Shown: positions 22,438 through 32,198, counted from the stretch's first letter. The stretch is DNA of 37,309 nucleotides from CAZNER01 sp964572065 (GCA_964572065.1 CAZNER010000011.1:1-37309), one strand, 5' to 3'. Notes: generated by a model from the letters alone, not told the origin. A program made the numbers and translations.

Positions 22438-23238
22438 ATGGTTAATATACCTAAAATTACTAATACTTTAAATACTCTTATAAATAAAGAAACAGCTTCT
22501 AATCCTTTAGAACAACTAATCTTTGTTGCGGATGTGGGGATACAAACAGTATATCCTTTTAAAGATTGGAATATAGATAGGCAAGAACAAAAAGCTGAAA
22601 TAAGACTGCTCAACGTAGAAGAGACTATTGAAGCCACTGAATACGCTGAGCAGTTTCCTGTTTATACGAGAGAGAATAAACTTAAGATAGAACTTTTAAT
22701 CAGATATCTTGTTACTGTTGGGGGTGTTGCTTTATGTACTTCTGATGATGTCAAGAAGTTTAGCAACCATTTTAATTTGTTTTCTACAAAAAATGAAATA
22801 TCAGAATTAGAATATAAAAGGGTTTTAGTGTCCTGTTGGGAACACTATGTGGTTAATACTTTTGATTCTATATATTTACAACTACAAGCAAAACAAAAAA
22901 GAGACGTTTTAGGTCATGTTTTGTGCGGTACTTGCGGTTCTTTATATTCTAAAAATGATACAGTAGTAAAAGAAGGACAAATAATTGATAAATACCCACA
23001 ACAAAAAGGTTTATATATAGCGGAAATAATTTGTCAAAATTGTTTAAAAAAGCAACCAAAAAAAGAACAAAGTAAAAAACCCCTTATAGATGAAAACATT
23101 AAATTTAAAAAAGAAGTAGTTAAACAACAAAAAGAAGAACTTAAATGTCTTTATTGCCAAGAAATCTTTAAAGATGAAAAGACTCTTTTTGAACATATAA
23201 AAATTTGTAAGAAGAATCCTATTAACAATGTTGAATGA
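22438..23238 (+). CDS. Putative tail assembly chaperone with zinc ribbon and C2HC zinc finger
   Basis: Between the tube and the tape measure, where tail assembly chaperones are encoded. The N-terminal half (about 1-155) is helical with a compact region DWNIDRQEQKAEIRLLNVEE and YKRVLVSCWEHYVV, consistent with a T4-like tail chaperone or baseplate assembly protein. Then come two Cys pairs: CGTC (C163, C166) and CQNC (C199, C202), a probable zinc ribbon. After a Lys-rich linker, residues 237-257 give C-x2-C-x12-H-x3-C (CLYC, H253, C257), the spacing of a classical C2H2/C2HC finger. Zinc binding is strongly suggested; the chaperone call rests mainly on position. It overlaps the next gene by 11 bases in another frame. 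Confidence 0.5.
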   Translation: MVNIPKITNTLNTLINKETASNPLEQLIFVADVGIQTVYPFKDWNIDRQEQKAEIRLLNVEETIEATEYAEQFPVYTRENKLKIELLIRYLVTVGGVALCTSDDVKKFSNHFNLFSTKNEISELEYKRVLVSCWEHYVVNTFDSIYLQLQAKQKRDVLGHVLCGTCGSLYSKNDTVVKEGQIIDKYPQQKGLYIAEIICQNCLKKQPKKEQSKKPLIDENIKFKKEVVKQQKEELKCLYCQEIFKDEKTLFEHIKICKKNPINNVE

Positions 23239-23971
23239 AAAAACAAAACAAGAAATTGTAGATGCTATAATTGAAGGTAATTATCCAATTAGGGTGATAC
23301 AGAATGTTTTTGGCAAAGAAGGAGATAAGCGTATTTGGCATATCGGATTAAAATTGTTTGATTTGAGAAAAGCTTCTATAGATATATTTGATATGGTTGA
23401 TCTTGTAACTAACTGTTTATACTCAGTAAATGATTTACTTATAAAACAAGATTATAAAATAAAATTAACTTATGTAAAAGCTTTTCCTCCTTTTTACTTA
23501 CATACTATCGCTAATAAATTTATTTTCTTTTTATCAAAATGGTATAATGTTTTGTATGATATTACAGATTTATTCAATCAAGATTATTTACGCAGTTTGT
23601 GGCAATTATCAACAGAGACGGGCTTAAATTCTGTTGTTACAATAAAAGATAATAAATTAAATTTAATACAGCAGCGTTGGGTTTTGTGGAATAAGAATAA
23701 AGATAAAGAATTAAAAAATAAAGAATTTAATACTTGGGCTGATGAGTTGCGTTTTTGGTTACAGCCAGAAATGTATAAAAAAGCAAAAGAACAAGAAGAA
23801 GCGAGAGTTAATATTAATTATGAAAAACAACACGCAGCAATGATTGCTGGAACTTTTGGAGATACAAAAGAAAATACAAATAAAGAAAATATAGGTAAAG
23901 AAAATAAAAATACGGATTGGGAGAGTACTAAAAATAAGTATGGGGTTAACGGAAAAGAGGTTTATTTATAA
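23228..23971 (+). CDS. Putative second tail assembly chaperone-like protein, 247 aa
   Basis: Directly upstream of the tape measure, with an 11-base overlap at its start and a one-base overlap at its end. The first half is helical with hydrophobic and aromatic residues (KKSW-type patches such as NKFIFFLSKWYNVLYDITDLF); the C-terminal part is Lys/Glu/Asn-rich (about 185-247) and likely disordered, including an EEARVNINYEKQHAAM segment. In many tailed phages two overlapping frames before the tape measure encode the chaperone pair, often joined by a programmed frameshift. Here the relative frame is +1 with no slippery site seen, so simple coupled translation is more likely. No catalytic motif seen. 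Confidence 0.5.
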   Translation: MLNEKTKQEIVDAIIEGNYPIRVIQNVFGKEGDKRIWHIGLKLFDLRKASIDIFDMVDLVTNCLYSVNDLLIKQDYKIKLTYVKAFPPFYLHTIANKFIFFLSKWYNVLYDITDLFNQDYLRSLWQLSTETGLNSVVTIKDNKLNLIQQRWVLWNKNKDKELKNKEFNTWADELRFWLQPEMYKKAKEQEEARVNINYEKQHAAMIAGTFGDTKENTNKENIGKENKNTDWESTKNKYGVNGKEVYL

Positions 23972-26106
23972 TGCCCGATATACCAGGTCAAAATTATTCA
24001 TTTGAATTTGATACAAAAGGAGCAGAACAAGTTACTGCAGCTGTTGGTGATATACATTCTGCTTTTGATAGTTTATTAAGGGTAGGTCTTAGACCTTTAC
24101 TTATTGGTCAATTATTTAATAGAACTGTTGAATTTATTGGTACTATGCGCAAATTAGATACTCAAACTATGAATACAGTACGTACTCAAGCAGGTTTTTG
24201 GAGTAAAGTAATTACTGTTGCGACAGAAGCGGGTTTTGCGGTATCTAATGTGGGAGAAGACTATGAAGATATGGCGACCAAAGCTAATCTGGCATTACAC
24301 AATTTAGATATGTCTTCAGAAGATTATTTATCTTTGATTGGGGATATGAGTGATAAATATGGAGGTTTAGGACGTAAAGTTGCTTTTGATGTAATACCTC
24401 AATTACTTGCAACAAGAGATCCTATATTACAATCCGAAGAAGATCTGAACACGTTAATAGGTACTTTTACTTTATTTGAATCTGTAGTACCTGGAGCTAC
24501 AAGAGAAGCCACACAATTAATGTATTCTCTTGGTGGAGGTATTAGTAATGCCATACAAGATTTTTATGAAATCAATGCCGTAGCCCGCAATTTTAATTTA
24601 AATGCTGATCGTTACGCTGGTGTTATAACTTCTCTTACTAGAAGTTTACACGAATTTGGTATTACTACACAAGACGCCCAATCTTACACAGCATATTTTT
24701 ATAATGCTTTAACCACACGAAATAAGGAACTTGCTATATCTTATCAAGACGTAGGAGCTGTAGTACAGAATTTAATGGAATTCAGATTACCGGGGGCAAC
24801 AGGACAAAGATTGCAGTTTGGTGCTATGTTAAATCAGGCTTTTGAATATTTACCCGAACAAATACAAACTGCTTTGGATGCGGCATCTATGGAAACTTAC
24901 GGAGTAAGGTTTAGAGGTTTAGAACCTTTTGGTATGTCTGATTTACTTCGTTCTTTACCTCAAGAAGAATTAATGAATATAAGAAGAAGTCTTCCTGCTA
25001 CGCTTGCTTTAATGTTAACGGGTTTTGATAATTTGTCGGGTAAAGCGACAGATGCCGCTTCTATGTTAGATTATGTAACCAATCGTTCTGAAGCAACGGG
25101 TACAGATTTGGGCAATTTGCGAGGTAGAGTTACTCATTTATATGATGCTTTCGCTAGAATGCTTGGTATACCACAGAAAGAAATAGAAACTACGGATAAA
25201 GCATTAAGAGCTAGAGACATGGAAAGAATAGCAACAGGGCAAACAATGGATGATATTAGAACTAGGATGAGTAAGGCGGTTGAAGATTATGAAGGTGTAT
25301 TAAGAGATTCCCAAAAAGCTTTACAACACTGGACAGATACAGTATTGGCGTCAGCTAAACAACTTGGCTCTGAATTAGCTGTTCCCATGTTTCAACGTTT
25401 TGGTCCTGCAGCTACTGGCGTTGTAGGCGGTGGTATAGCTGGCATACTTGGAGCGGCTGGTACAGCTTTTCTAGGAAAATCAGCTTTGGGTTTTCTTCGT
25501 AATTTATTCGGAGCTGGAGCAACCAAGTTATCTGCCGCAGCTGCCGGGCAACAAATGTCTCTTCTTCCAGAATTACTTGGCAAAACAGGATCAAAAATTG
25601 GAGCAAGGACTGTTGGTAGAACTGCCACAAGACTTGGAGGTTCTGTAATACCTGTTCTTGGCGCCGCATGGTCTGTTAAAGAACTTGTTGAAGGTATACA
25701 TGATTTAGTTACTGGTTCTACAGAAGAAGCTAAATATAGATTACTTGGGGGGGCTGCGGGTTTAGGCGGAGATTTAGCAGCCTTATTCGCCCCAGTTAGT
25801 GGTGGCGCTTCATTGGGTATAACGGCGGCAAGTACTGCAGGAGAGATAGCTTTAATATCTAAAGCTAATAAGTTAGAAGATGCTACGGATAGGTTGCGAG
25901 AAATTCAAGCGAAAGAAAAAGAACAATTGTTTCAACCAGAAGCTTTTAGACAAAAAGCGATGATTGATACTGTTAATGTTCGAGGGGTTACAATGAATAT
26001 GACAGTAGACAATGAAGGTCTTGCAACACATCTTGAAAGAAACTTAAAGCCTGCTGTGACACAGCTTGTGAGAGAAGAAATAAAAAATTATTATAGTCAA
26101 AGGTAA
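23971..26106 (+). CDS. Tape measure protein
   Basis: Sets tail length and is ejected with the DNA. Long (711 aa), mostly helical, between chaperone-like and hub genes. The N-terminal region begins with a short beta part (YSFEFDTKGAEQVTAAVGDIHSAF) and passes into long amphipathic helices with many Leu, Ala, Asp and Thr (about 40-470). Two hydrophobic Gly/Ala-rich segments follow, about 477-520 (GVVGGGIAGILGAAGTAFLG) and 588-628 (LLGGAAGLGGDLAALFAP), which could insert into the host membrane during ejection, as known for the family. The C-terminus is charged and helical, with a VRGVTMNMTVDNEG strand. By the usual rule of about 1.5 angstrom per residue the tail would be about 105 nm. Confidence 0.85.
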   Translation: MPDIPGQNYSFEFDTKGAEQVTAAVGDIHSAFDSLLRVGLRPLLIGQLFNRTVEFIGTMRKLDTQTMNTVRTQAGFWSKVITVATEAGFAVSNVGEDYEDMATKANLALHNLDMSSEDYLSLIGDMSDKYGGLGRKVAFDVIPQLLATRDPILQSEEDLNTLIGTFTLFESVVPGATREATQLMYSLGGGISNAIQDFYEINAVARNFNLNADRYAGVITSLTRSLHEFGITTQDAQSYTAYFYNALTTRNKELAISYQDVGAVVQNLMEFRLPGATGQRLQFGAMLNQAFEYLPEQIQTALDAASMETYGVRFRGLEPFGMSDLLRSLPQEELMNIRRSLPATLALMLTGFDNLSGKATDAASMLDYVTNRSEATGTDLGNLRGRVTHLYDAFARMLGIPQKEIETTDKALRARDMERIATGQTMDDIRTRMSKAVEDYEGVLRDSQKALQHWTDTVLASAKQLGSELAVPMFQRFGPAATGVVGGGIAGILGAAGTAFLGKSALGFLRNLFGAGATKLSAAAAGQQMSLLPELLGKTGSKIGARTVGRTATRLGGSVIPVLGAAWSVKELVEGIHDLVTGSTEEAKYRLLGGAAGLGGDLAALFAPVSGGASLGITAASTAGEIALISKANKLEDATDRLREIQAKEKEQLFQPEAFRQKAMIDTVNVRGVTMNMTVDNEGLATHLERNLKPAVTQLVREEIKNYYSQR

Positions 26107-26111
26107 TAATT

Positions 26112-27128
26112 ATGGCAACAAAGAAAATTCCAGAAGCAAAAATGCGTATTTTTAAAATACCTGTTATATCTCAAGATGAAGTTAATAGTCTTGAAAACGA
26201 CATATCTCAAGTTGCAGAAGATGATTTTTTTCCCGATGACGAAAACGGTCCTGTAGATCAAAATAGAATAGCAGCAGGTTATCTAGAAGAAAATGATAAA
26301 ATTCAAATAGATTATATTACGTATAAGCCAACAAAAGAGACGTGGGCTTATTTATATATTAAAGAAGATACTATAGGTAAATATTTATATATGACAGAAG
26401 AAATGTTACCTTATTTTAAAAATAAAACTAGTGCAGCAAAAAATTATGATACACTTACTAAATTTTATATAAAAGGTACTACCAAGTATGAACAAAAACT
26501 ATTAAGTATAGCAGAAAGTAATAAAACAGACATAAGTACTTTTGTTTTTTATAGAAACCCAGATCATTGGAATGAAGCGTGGAACAAAAATAAAACAAAA
26601 ATGAAAAGTAGGGTTGGTTGGGAATTCCAACATTGGGGTAATGATATTATGGTTATATCTGTACAAGGTAAAACGGGAGGAATGTTAGAATCCGAACCTT
26701 ATCAAGCAGTAACAGAAGAAAATACAGGAGTAGTTGGAGCTTCAAGGACTTACTTGAAGAATAAATTTATAAAGCCCCCTCCAGCATCTATATCAAAAAA
26801 GCAGATAGCTATTACTAAAACGGAAGCTTATAGGAAACTTTCAGAATTGAAAGCTTTATATAAAGAAGATCATGATGATAGAAACGCAGAAGATATTCTA
26901 TTACTCGGCTTGTATTATAGAGATACTGTTTATGTGGGCCATTTTGATAGTTTTACGTTCGATGAAGATAAAGATCAACCATATCTTTTTGATTATAGTT
27001 TTAAGTTTAGTGTAGAAAGTATAGATGATACTACAACTAATATTTCTAAACTTAGTACTAATTTAGTAAAGAATAATTTAAAACGAAGAACTGCAGCTGA
27101 AATTAAAGATATTAAGGAACAATTTTAA
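26112..27128 (+). CDS. Putative baseplate hub / tail tube initiator protein, 338 aa
   Basis: First gene after the tape measure, five bases downstream of it. An acidic N-terminal part (residues 15-60, DDFFPDDENGP) is followed by mixed alpha/beta sequence and a central region WGNDIMVISVQGKTGGML. The C-terminal part (about 230-320) has VYVGHFDSFTFDEDKDQPYLFDYSFKFSVES, a pattern shared by hub or tube-initiator proteins beside tape measures: a short strand, a Glu/Asp-rich turn with Pro, and a final F-x-F strand. No enzyme motif is visible. The role is inferred from synteny and this local pattern; an inner baseplate protein is the main alternative. Confidence 0.55.
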   Translation: MATKKIPEAKMRIFKIPVISQDEVNSLENDISQVAEDDFFPDDENGPVDQNRIAAGYLEENDKIQIDYITYKPTKETWAYLYIKEDTIGKYLYMTEEMLPYFKNKTSAAKNYDTLTKFYIKGTTKYEQKLLSIAESNKTDISTFVFYRNPDHWNEAWNKNKTKMKSRVGWEFQHWGNDIMVISVQGKTGGMLESEPYQAVTEENTGVVGASRTYLKNKFIKPPPASISKKQIAITKTEAYRKLSELKALYKEDHDDRNAEDILLLGLYYRDTVYVGHFDSFTFDEDKDQPYLFDYSFKFSVESIDDTTTNISKLSTNLVKNNLKRRTAAEIKDIKEQF

Positions 27129-27131
27129 ATT

Positions 27132-29831
27132 ATGGCAGAACCAGTTACTCATTATTTCCCTGATGCGAGAGTTTTTTTTGCTAAAGTACCTCAGAATTTT
27201 AGTGAAAGAGATTCTATTAAATGGATTACTTTAGATGTATCTGATGTTATCCAATTGAATACTACATTAACTCTCGCAAATAGTCCGGGTACTTTTTCAT
27301 TGACTATTCAAAATAAAGGGAATAAATATTTTGTAAAAGATGAGCCAAAAGATCAAATAAGTGATATTTATAAAAATGAAGATGAAATACGTTCTAAGTT
27401 AATGCAGGCGGTAGAAAAAGCTAAATTAGAAGGTCTAAGTCGGAATCAAATGGTATCTTTTTATCCCTATCAGCATGGTAAAGCGTGGCTTGAAGAAGAG
27501 CATGAAGTGATAATTGAAGCGTGGGGTCCATATCCTATTTATAAAACATACGATGTATCAAAAATTGATTCTTCAGGTAAACACGCTGTTTTAAACAGAT
27601 ATTGTTATAAACCAGATCGTAAAACCGGAAAATTAGAATGGCGTATAGTTAATAAATCAGGAAATACATATACAGATACTAAAACAGGTAAGAGATTAAT
27701 AGTTAAAACTTTTAAGAATGAACAATTTTATACTAAATATCAAGGACAATTAGAACAAGGAAAATGTGTTTTTGAAGCTCAAGATTTAATATTAATTTAT
27801 CTATCTAAACGTTTTGCGAGGAGTTTTACTACTACAGAATTGACATCAGAAAGACCAAAAAATTTAAGAAATGATTTAATAAGAGTTTTTACAGGATTAG
27901 TTAATCACGTAAATGATCAATACGGAGAAGATAATGATAAGATTCAAATAGCGGGGGAAGATATTACTAAATGGTTACGATTATCTCAAGTGAATATAAA
28001 TCCTGCACTTGGTGGGTTTAAAGAATTAGAAACCGATTTAGTAAACCAATTTAAGATGTTTACTAAACGCTTTTCTGGTTGGAGACCGGATTGGATTATC
28101 AGAGCTATGATTTTAGGTACTACAGATAAAGAATTAGCATCAAGAGGTTCCGATATGGATAAAGCGTCTCTTACGGGGGTGGGTACTTTTAAAGAAGCTA
28201 ATAATGATCCATCAGGTTTAGAACGATTAACTTTACAACAAAAAGATTCTTATTTATCGCCCCCATCAATAACAGATGCTTTATTCAACCAAAGTAAATT
28301 AAGAATACAAGAACCTCCATATACAGATAAAAACGCGAAGGATGAAAATGGGCAAGTATTTATAGAATGGGCTCCTTATAATAGATTTACGCAAGAAACT
28401 AATGTACAATTTGAATCTGAATATAAAACGCGTAGGGATATTTGTTATGATACTGCAAAAACTGTTAATTTTGAATTTTATGCTGATACTGACGGCAATA
28501 TAAATTTCCATCAGCCAAGATATGAAAATTATCATATATTAACTGCCGCCACTCCGGATGTTTATATATTACAAGATACAGATATTCTTTCATGGAGTTT
28601 TCTAGAATCTGATGATGATATACAAACCCATATAAGAGTTACGGGGGAAAAAGATTTTTTACAGGGAGCTTTAGAACCTAAAATGTCTCGAGTTAATTGG
28701 TATCAAGATGATACATTAATTTTAAAATATGGTATGCGTTTTATGACTTTATCCCAACCTTTGTGTAAAGATAATGATGATTGTTTTTATTACGCCAAAT
28801 CCATTATGATGCGATTATTTAGAAATCGCTTACAAGGGGAAGTTACTATAACAGGAAGGGCAGAAATTACGCAAGGATTCCCGGTATACATACCTTTCCG
28901 TAATATGATTTATTATACCCATAGTATATCGCATAGTTTTTCTTTCGGTGATAGATTTGTTACTACTTTAAGTTTACAATATGGTAGAAAGCCGTGGGAA
29001 ATAGCTCCAGAGATATTAGATTATCAATCTGGCAAATCTATAAATATTACGGAAGTTGCAGAAAGACAAAAAAAACGAAGGGCTTATACACAAGAACAAG
29101 ATGTAGCAGAATCCGGGGGTAAAAGATTTACTACAGATTTACAATATATTATGTTACACCACACCGCAGGGGAATCAGAAGAAACATTGGAAGGTTTAGC
29201 CAAATATTTTAGATACGAAAAGAAAGATGATCAATCAGGTAAAAAAGGTTATGCATGGGGTATAGGATATGACTTTGTTGTGACTAAACTTGGTAAAATT
29301 GCCGCATCTCGTAGATGGACTAGAAATAAAAGTAATGAATATAGTATTTTATATGATCCTTGTAATCCTATCCCAGATCCTAATTTTACAGCGCCAATAA
29401 CTTTACTTATTAGTAGATTGTATGATATTGAGGAAGCCAATAGTGGGATTCATGCTTATGCTGCGGCTTGTCCTACTGGTAATATGAATAAAAACGCTGT
29501 TCATGTTTCTATTATGGGTAATTATAGTAAGCAACCATTTGTTGTAGGTACTGCCCAATATAATGGTTTAATGATAATTGCGACAGCCCTACTTAAACAA
29601 TTTTTTTATAGTAAAGTAAATTTTAATTCTGGTAGTAAAGCCGTTACTACTTTAAATACCACAAATGCTGGAGTAATAAATACTATGAAAATGCATCATG
29701 ATTATGGCAACACTGAATGTCCAGGTACTGATTTCTGGAAAAATAGCAATAAAAATTTTGTTCAATTGATACAAAACATTATTGAATTCGGACAAAAAGA
29801 TAAAACAAAGTATCCAAAAGGGGTTTTATAA
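27132..29831 (+). CDS. Baseplate hub protein fused to N-acetylmuramoyl-L-alanine amidase (tail lysin)
   Basis: A protein of 899 aa. The N-terminal two thirds carry hub-like sequence, opening with ARVFFAKVPQNFSERDSIKW and a strand WITLDVSDVIQLNTTLT, then the long region DINFHQPRYENYHIL to WEIAPEIL that resembles phage late-control/hub proteins. The last third (about 672-885) is an amidase_2/PGRP domain: HH at 676-677 within LHHTAGES, YAWGIGYDFVV, NKNAVHVSIMGNY, and HH at 855-856 with C863 in HHDYGNTECPG, giving the His/His/Cys zinc set. It would cut the amide bond between MurNAc and L-Ala in peptidoglycan during penetration. It sits just before the spike gene. Amidase assignment strong, hub assignment moderate. 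Confidence 0.8.
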   Translation: MAEPVTHYFPDARVFFAKVPQNFSERDSIKWITLDVSDVIQLNTTLTLANSPGTFSLTIQNKGNKYFVKDEPKDQISDIYKNEDEIRSKLMQAVEKAKLEGLSRNQMVSFYPYQHGKAWLEEEHEVIIEAWGPYPIYKTYDVSKIDSSGKHAVLNRYCYKPDRKTGKLEWRIVNKSGNTYTDTKTGKRLIVKTFKNEQFYTKYQGQLEQGKCVFEAQDLILIYLSKRFARSFTTTELTSERPKNLRNDLIRVFTGLVNHVNDQYGEDNDKIQIAGEDITKWLRLSQVNINPALGGFKELETDLVNQFKMFTKRFSGWRPDWIIRAMILGTTDKELASRGSDMDKASLTGVGTFKEANNDPSGLERLTLQQKDSYLSPPSITDALFNQSKLRIQEPPYTDKNAKDENGQVFIEWAPYNRFTQETNVQFESEYKTRRDICYDTAKTVNFEFYADTDGNINFHQPRYENYHILTAATPDVYILQDTDILSWSFLESDDDIQTHIRVTGEKDFLQGALEPKMSRVNWYQDDTLILKYGMRFMTLSQPLCKDNDDCFYYAKSIMMRLFRNRLQGEVTITGRAEITQGFPVYIPFRNMIYYTHSISHSFSFGDRFVTTLSLQYGRKPWEIAPEILDYQSGKSINITEVAERQKKRRAYTQEQDVAESGGKRFTTDLQYIMLHHTAGESEETLEGLAKYFRYEKKDDQSGKKGYAWGIGYDFVVTKLGKIAASRRWTRNKSNEYSILYDPCNPIPDPNFTAPITLLISRLYDIEEANSGIHAYAAACPTGNMNKNAVHVSIMGNYSKQPFVVGTAQYNGLMIIATALLKQFFYSKVNFNSGSKAVTTLNTTNAGVINTMKMHHDYGNTECPGTDFWKNSNKNFVQLIQNIIEFGQKDKTKYPKGVL

Positions 29832-31136
29832 ATGCCTAATTTTCTAGGTATGGGCAATAGCGGTAAATTATTATTTCCTGGGGAGAAACAATATGAAGGA
29901 TTAGGAGATTGGTATAGCAGTAAACTTGCTCTACGTATAGGACAAATAGAAGAAATTAACGAGACTGGATGGTATATGACAATTAATTGGTTAGATCATC
30001 CAGGAGGCAGAACTAAAGTTCCTATTACCCAAAGTAATTGGGGATTTTATTCTTGTCCCGTAAAAGATTCTATTATTATATGTGGTTTTAATACTGCAGA
30101 AGAATTATTTATTTTAAGATATATAACACCGGGGTATCCAGAACAAGTAACTACCCAAAAAGTAAGACAAGTACATAGTGGCGAACAACTTATAAAAAGT
30201 TATGGAGGATCAGATATATTAGGATCAGAAATTTTTATGAATAAAAAGGGAGATATAGAATTAAAAACAGCTTTTGGTGAATATATAAGATTAGTTAGAG
30301 AAGAAAGTTTACTTGAACATTTAACTAGAAATTGGAAAGCCCGAACAGAAGCTGGAGAATTGTTTATGGGCGTATTACAGAGACCTTTTATAGATCCTAC
30401 AACAGGAGAAACAGAAGATACACCAGTATTAAAGAATGTTGCCTTACCTATAGATGTAGGAAATAATGTATTGACAGAAACACATTTAAAAATAATAGAA
30501 ACATCAGATGATGATTTGGGGCTACAAGAATCCGATACTCCAATGCTTGAATGTATATTAGGTACTGAAGTTAATGATTTAAGACAAAAAGTTAGTTTCT
30601 CTGGACTACCTCCATCTCCAGTTACAGCAAGATCAGATCAAATAGCTGTACATTTTTTATTAAGAGATGAAAAAATTTTAGCAAATCCTTTTCCTATTAC
30701 TAAATATGATTTTAAATTAAGTAAGGCCGGAAGTGTTAAATATGATATTAAAGGAAGTTATGAAAAAACTATCAGTCTAGGAGAAACGGTAAATATTACA
30801 GGGGGTTCAAAAAAAACAATTATAGGAAACGTTTCTGATTCTATTACCGGAACTTATACTATAACTACAACAGGGAAAATAGAGTTAGAATCCATAACCG
30901 ATATAGTTTTAAAATCTGGAGCAGTAGGGAATGTTAAAATAGGAGGAGATAATAGTCAAGTTCAATCTTTACTTACAGACAGTTTTGGTACTACTGTTTT
31001 TGATACTCATGTACATATCGGAAATTTAGGTATCCCGACAGTTATACCTGTTATTCCTTATACTACTTTTTCTGCCGCAGCCGAAGCAAGTCCAAGTGTA
31101 ACTAATGTAAAAACTTATAATACAAAGGCACAATAA
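29832..31136 (+). CDS. Baseplate central spike protein (gpV/gp5-like)
   Basis: Punctures the host envelope at the tail tip. It starts directly after the hub-amidase stop. Residues 30-110 fit the N-terminal OB-like domain of the gpV/gp5 family (LALRIGQIEEINETGWYMTINWLD, then GGRTKVPITQSNWGFYSCPVKDSIIICGF). The long middle part includes repetitive beta strands (KKTIIGNVSDSITGTYTI, then TTTGKIELESITDIVLKSG and GNVKIGGDN), the beta-helical shaft. Near the end, FDTHVHIGNLG (H393, H395) carries the HxH motif that binds an iron ion at the spike apex in related proteins. A flexible tail follows (about 405-434). Order hub, spike, then baseplate J supports the call. Confidence 0.8.
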   Translation: MPNFLGMGNSGKLLFPGEKQYEGLGDWYSSKLALRIGQIEEINETGWYMTINWLDHPGGRTKVPITQSNWGFYSCPVKDSIIICGFNTAEELFILRYITPGYPEQVTTQKVRQVHSGEQLIKSYGGSDILGSEIFMNKKGDIELKTAFGEYIRLVREESLLEHLTRNWKARTEAGELFMGVLQRPFIDPTTGETEDTPVLKNVALPIDVGNNVLTETHLKIIETSDDDLGLQESDTPMLECILGTEVNDLRQKVSFSGLPPSPVTARSDQIAVHFLLRDEKILANPFPITKYDFKLSKAGSVKYDIKGSYEKTISLGETVNITGGSKKTIIGNVSDSITGTYTITTTGKIELESITDIVLKSGAVGNVKIGGDNSQVQSLLTDSFGTTVFDTHVHIGNLGIPTVIPVIPYTTFSAAAEASPSVTNVKTYNTKAQ

Positions 31137-31657
31137 TGGCATTACTTATAGGTGATATAACTTTTATTACTACAGCAACTATTTCAGGAAATTTATCTTC
31201 TACTATAAGAGAATTAAAAGCTTTTGAAGGTACCGGGCTGGTTTTGGCTTTAGCCAATGGTATGCTTACAAATAATTTATTTAAAACTGAATTACCTAAT
31301 CAAATTACAGCTATTGATGCTATTGCAGTATCAGAACTCGCAACAGTAACTGGACACGATGCTCCTAAAAGTACTAGTAAATTAGTTGCTAATTTGAAAG
31401 CTACAGCAACAGGTATAATAGAACATTTTCAGAATAATGCAAGTCTAGAAGTTAAAAGTAATATTACAGTAGATGCTTCTTTTTGGGGTTGGCTTACAGG
31501 ATTAATTGGAATATTTCAAACATGGGTGCCTATTCCTATGGATGGCGGTTTAAGTTTAAAAACGGCTTTAACTATATATTTAACAACCAATCCAATTCCT
31601 ACGTCACTTACATCAAAAGGTAATACTACAACGCAACCAACTGGGGGAATAAGTTAA
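31136..31657 (+). CDS. Hypothetical baseplate-region protein, 173 aa
   Basis: The start overlaps the spike stop by one base. Low in charge and rich in Ala, Thr, Leu and Asn, with long helix-prone stretches (VLALANGMLTNNLF, then TSKLVANLKATATGIIEHF) and a more hydrophobic segment FWGWLTGLIGIFQTWVPIPM (about residues 116-135) that could be a membrane-active or buried helix. The C-terminus is Thr/Gly-rich and flexible. No motif recognised. Co-located with spike and baseplate J genes, so it is probably a baseplate or spike-associated part. Confidence 0.55.
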   Translation: MALLIGDITFITTATISGNLSSTIRELKAFEGTGLVLALANGMLTNNLFKTELPNQITAIDAIAVSELATVTGHDAPKSTSKLVANLKATATGIIEHFQNNASLEVKSNITVDASFWGWLTGLIGIFQTWVPIPMDGGLSLKTALTIYLTTNPIPTSLTSKGNTTTQPTGGIS

Positions 31658-31658
31658 T

Positions 31659-32198
31659 ATGTCAAAAATAGAAACAGCTTTAACTAGAGAACAAGAGACC
31701 TTGGCTTCAAAGCTTGCAGGTAAATATAGTGTAGCTAAATGTTTTGTATCGTTTTTACTGTTTTTATCTGTTTCGTATCGTACTGCATTCAAAACTTGGT
31801 TACAGCAACAGAAGGCCAGGTATGCTATGGATTTAAGTAAAATATCAGCAGAGGCTTTACGTTTTGATTTATTATCAAGACAAGCAAGAGCTACTTTTGA
31901 TACTATTAATGCTAAAATACAAAGTTATGTTAATCTTTTTGATCAAATACCTTTTCGAGAATTTGCGCGCGACTGTAAAGAAGCTTCAGATTTAGTTTAT
32001 GAAATTATTGAAGGGGTTGGCACATTACGCAAACGTATGTTTCCTACATTACAAGCAGAATTACAATATTGGGAAGATCAAGTTGTTAAATATACAGCGT
32101 TAACCACTTATACTGAAACCACAAAACAGGCAATAATACAAAGTACAGAAAAATTTAATAAATATATAGAAATGATTGATGCTATGAATGCTTTATAA
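31659..32198 (+). CDS. Hypothetical helical baseplate-region protein, 179 aa
   Basis: It begins one base after the previous stop. Almost entirely helical: residues 5-50 include a hydrophobic stretch CFVSFLLFLSVSYRTAF, then long amphipathic helices (RFDLLSRQARATFDTINAKIQSYV and DLVYEIIEGVGTLRKRMFPTLQ) to the end. The hydrophobic segment (about residues 28-44) is too short and polar-flanked to call a firm transmembrane helix. No enzyme motif. It may be a small assembly or baseplate coiled-coil part; family unknown. Confidence 0.5.
   Translation: MSKIETALTREQETLASKLAGKYSVAKCFVSFLLFLSVSYRTAFKTWLQQQKARYAMDLSKISAEALRFDLLSRQARATFDTINAKIQSYVNLFDQIPFREFARDCKEASDLVYEIIEGVGTLRKRMFPTLQAELQYWEDQVVKYTALTTYTETTKQAIIQSTEKFNKYIEMIDAMNAL

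Noticed and set aside
22438..23971. Programmed frameshift joining the two chaperone-like genes
   Set aside because: The second gene lies in the +1 frame, not the usual -1, no slippery heptamer was found before the first stop, and its own ATG overlaps the stop, so coupled re-initiation is simpler.
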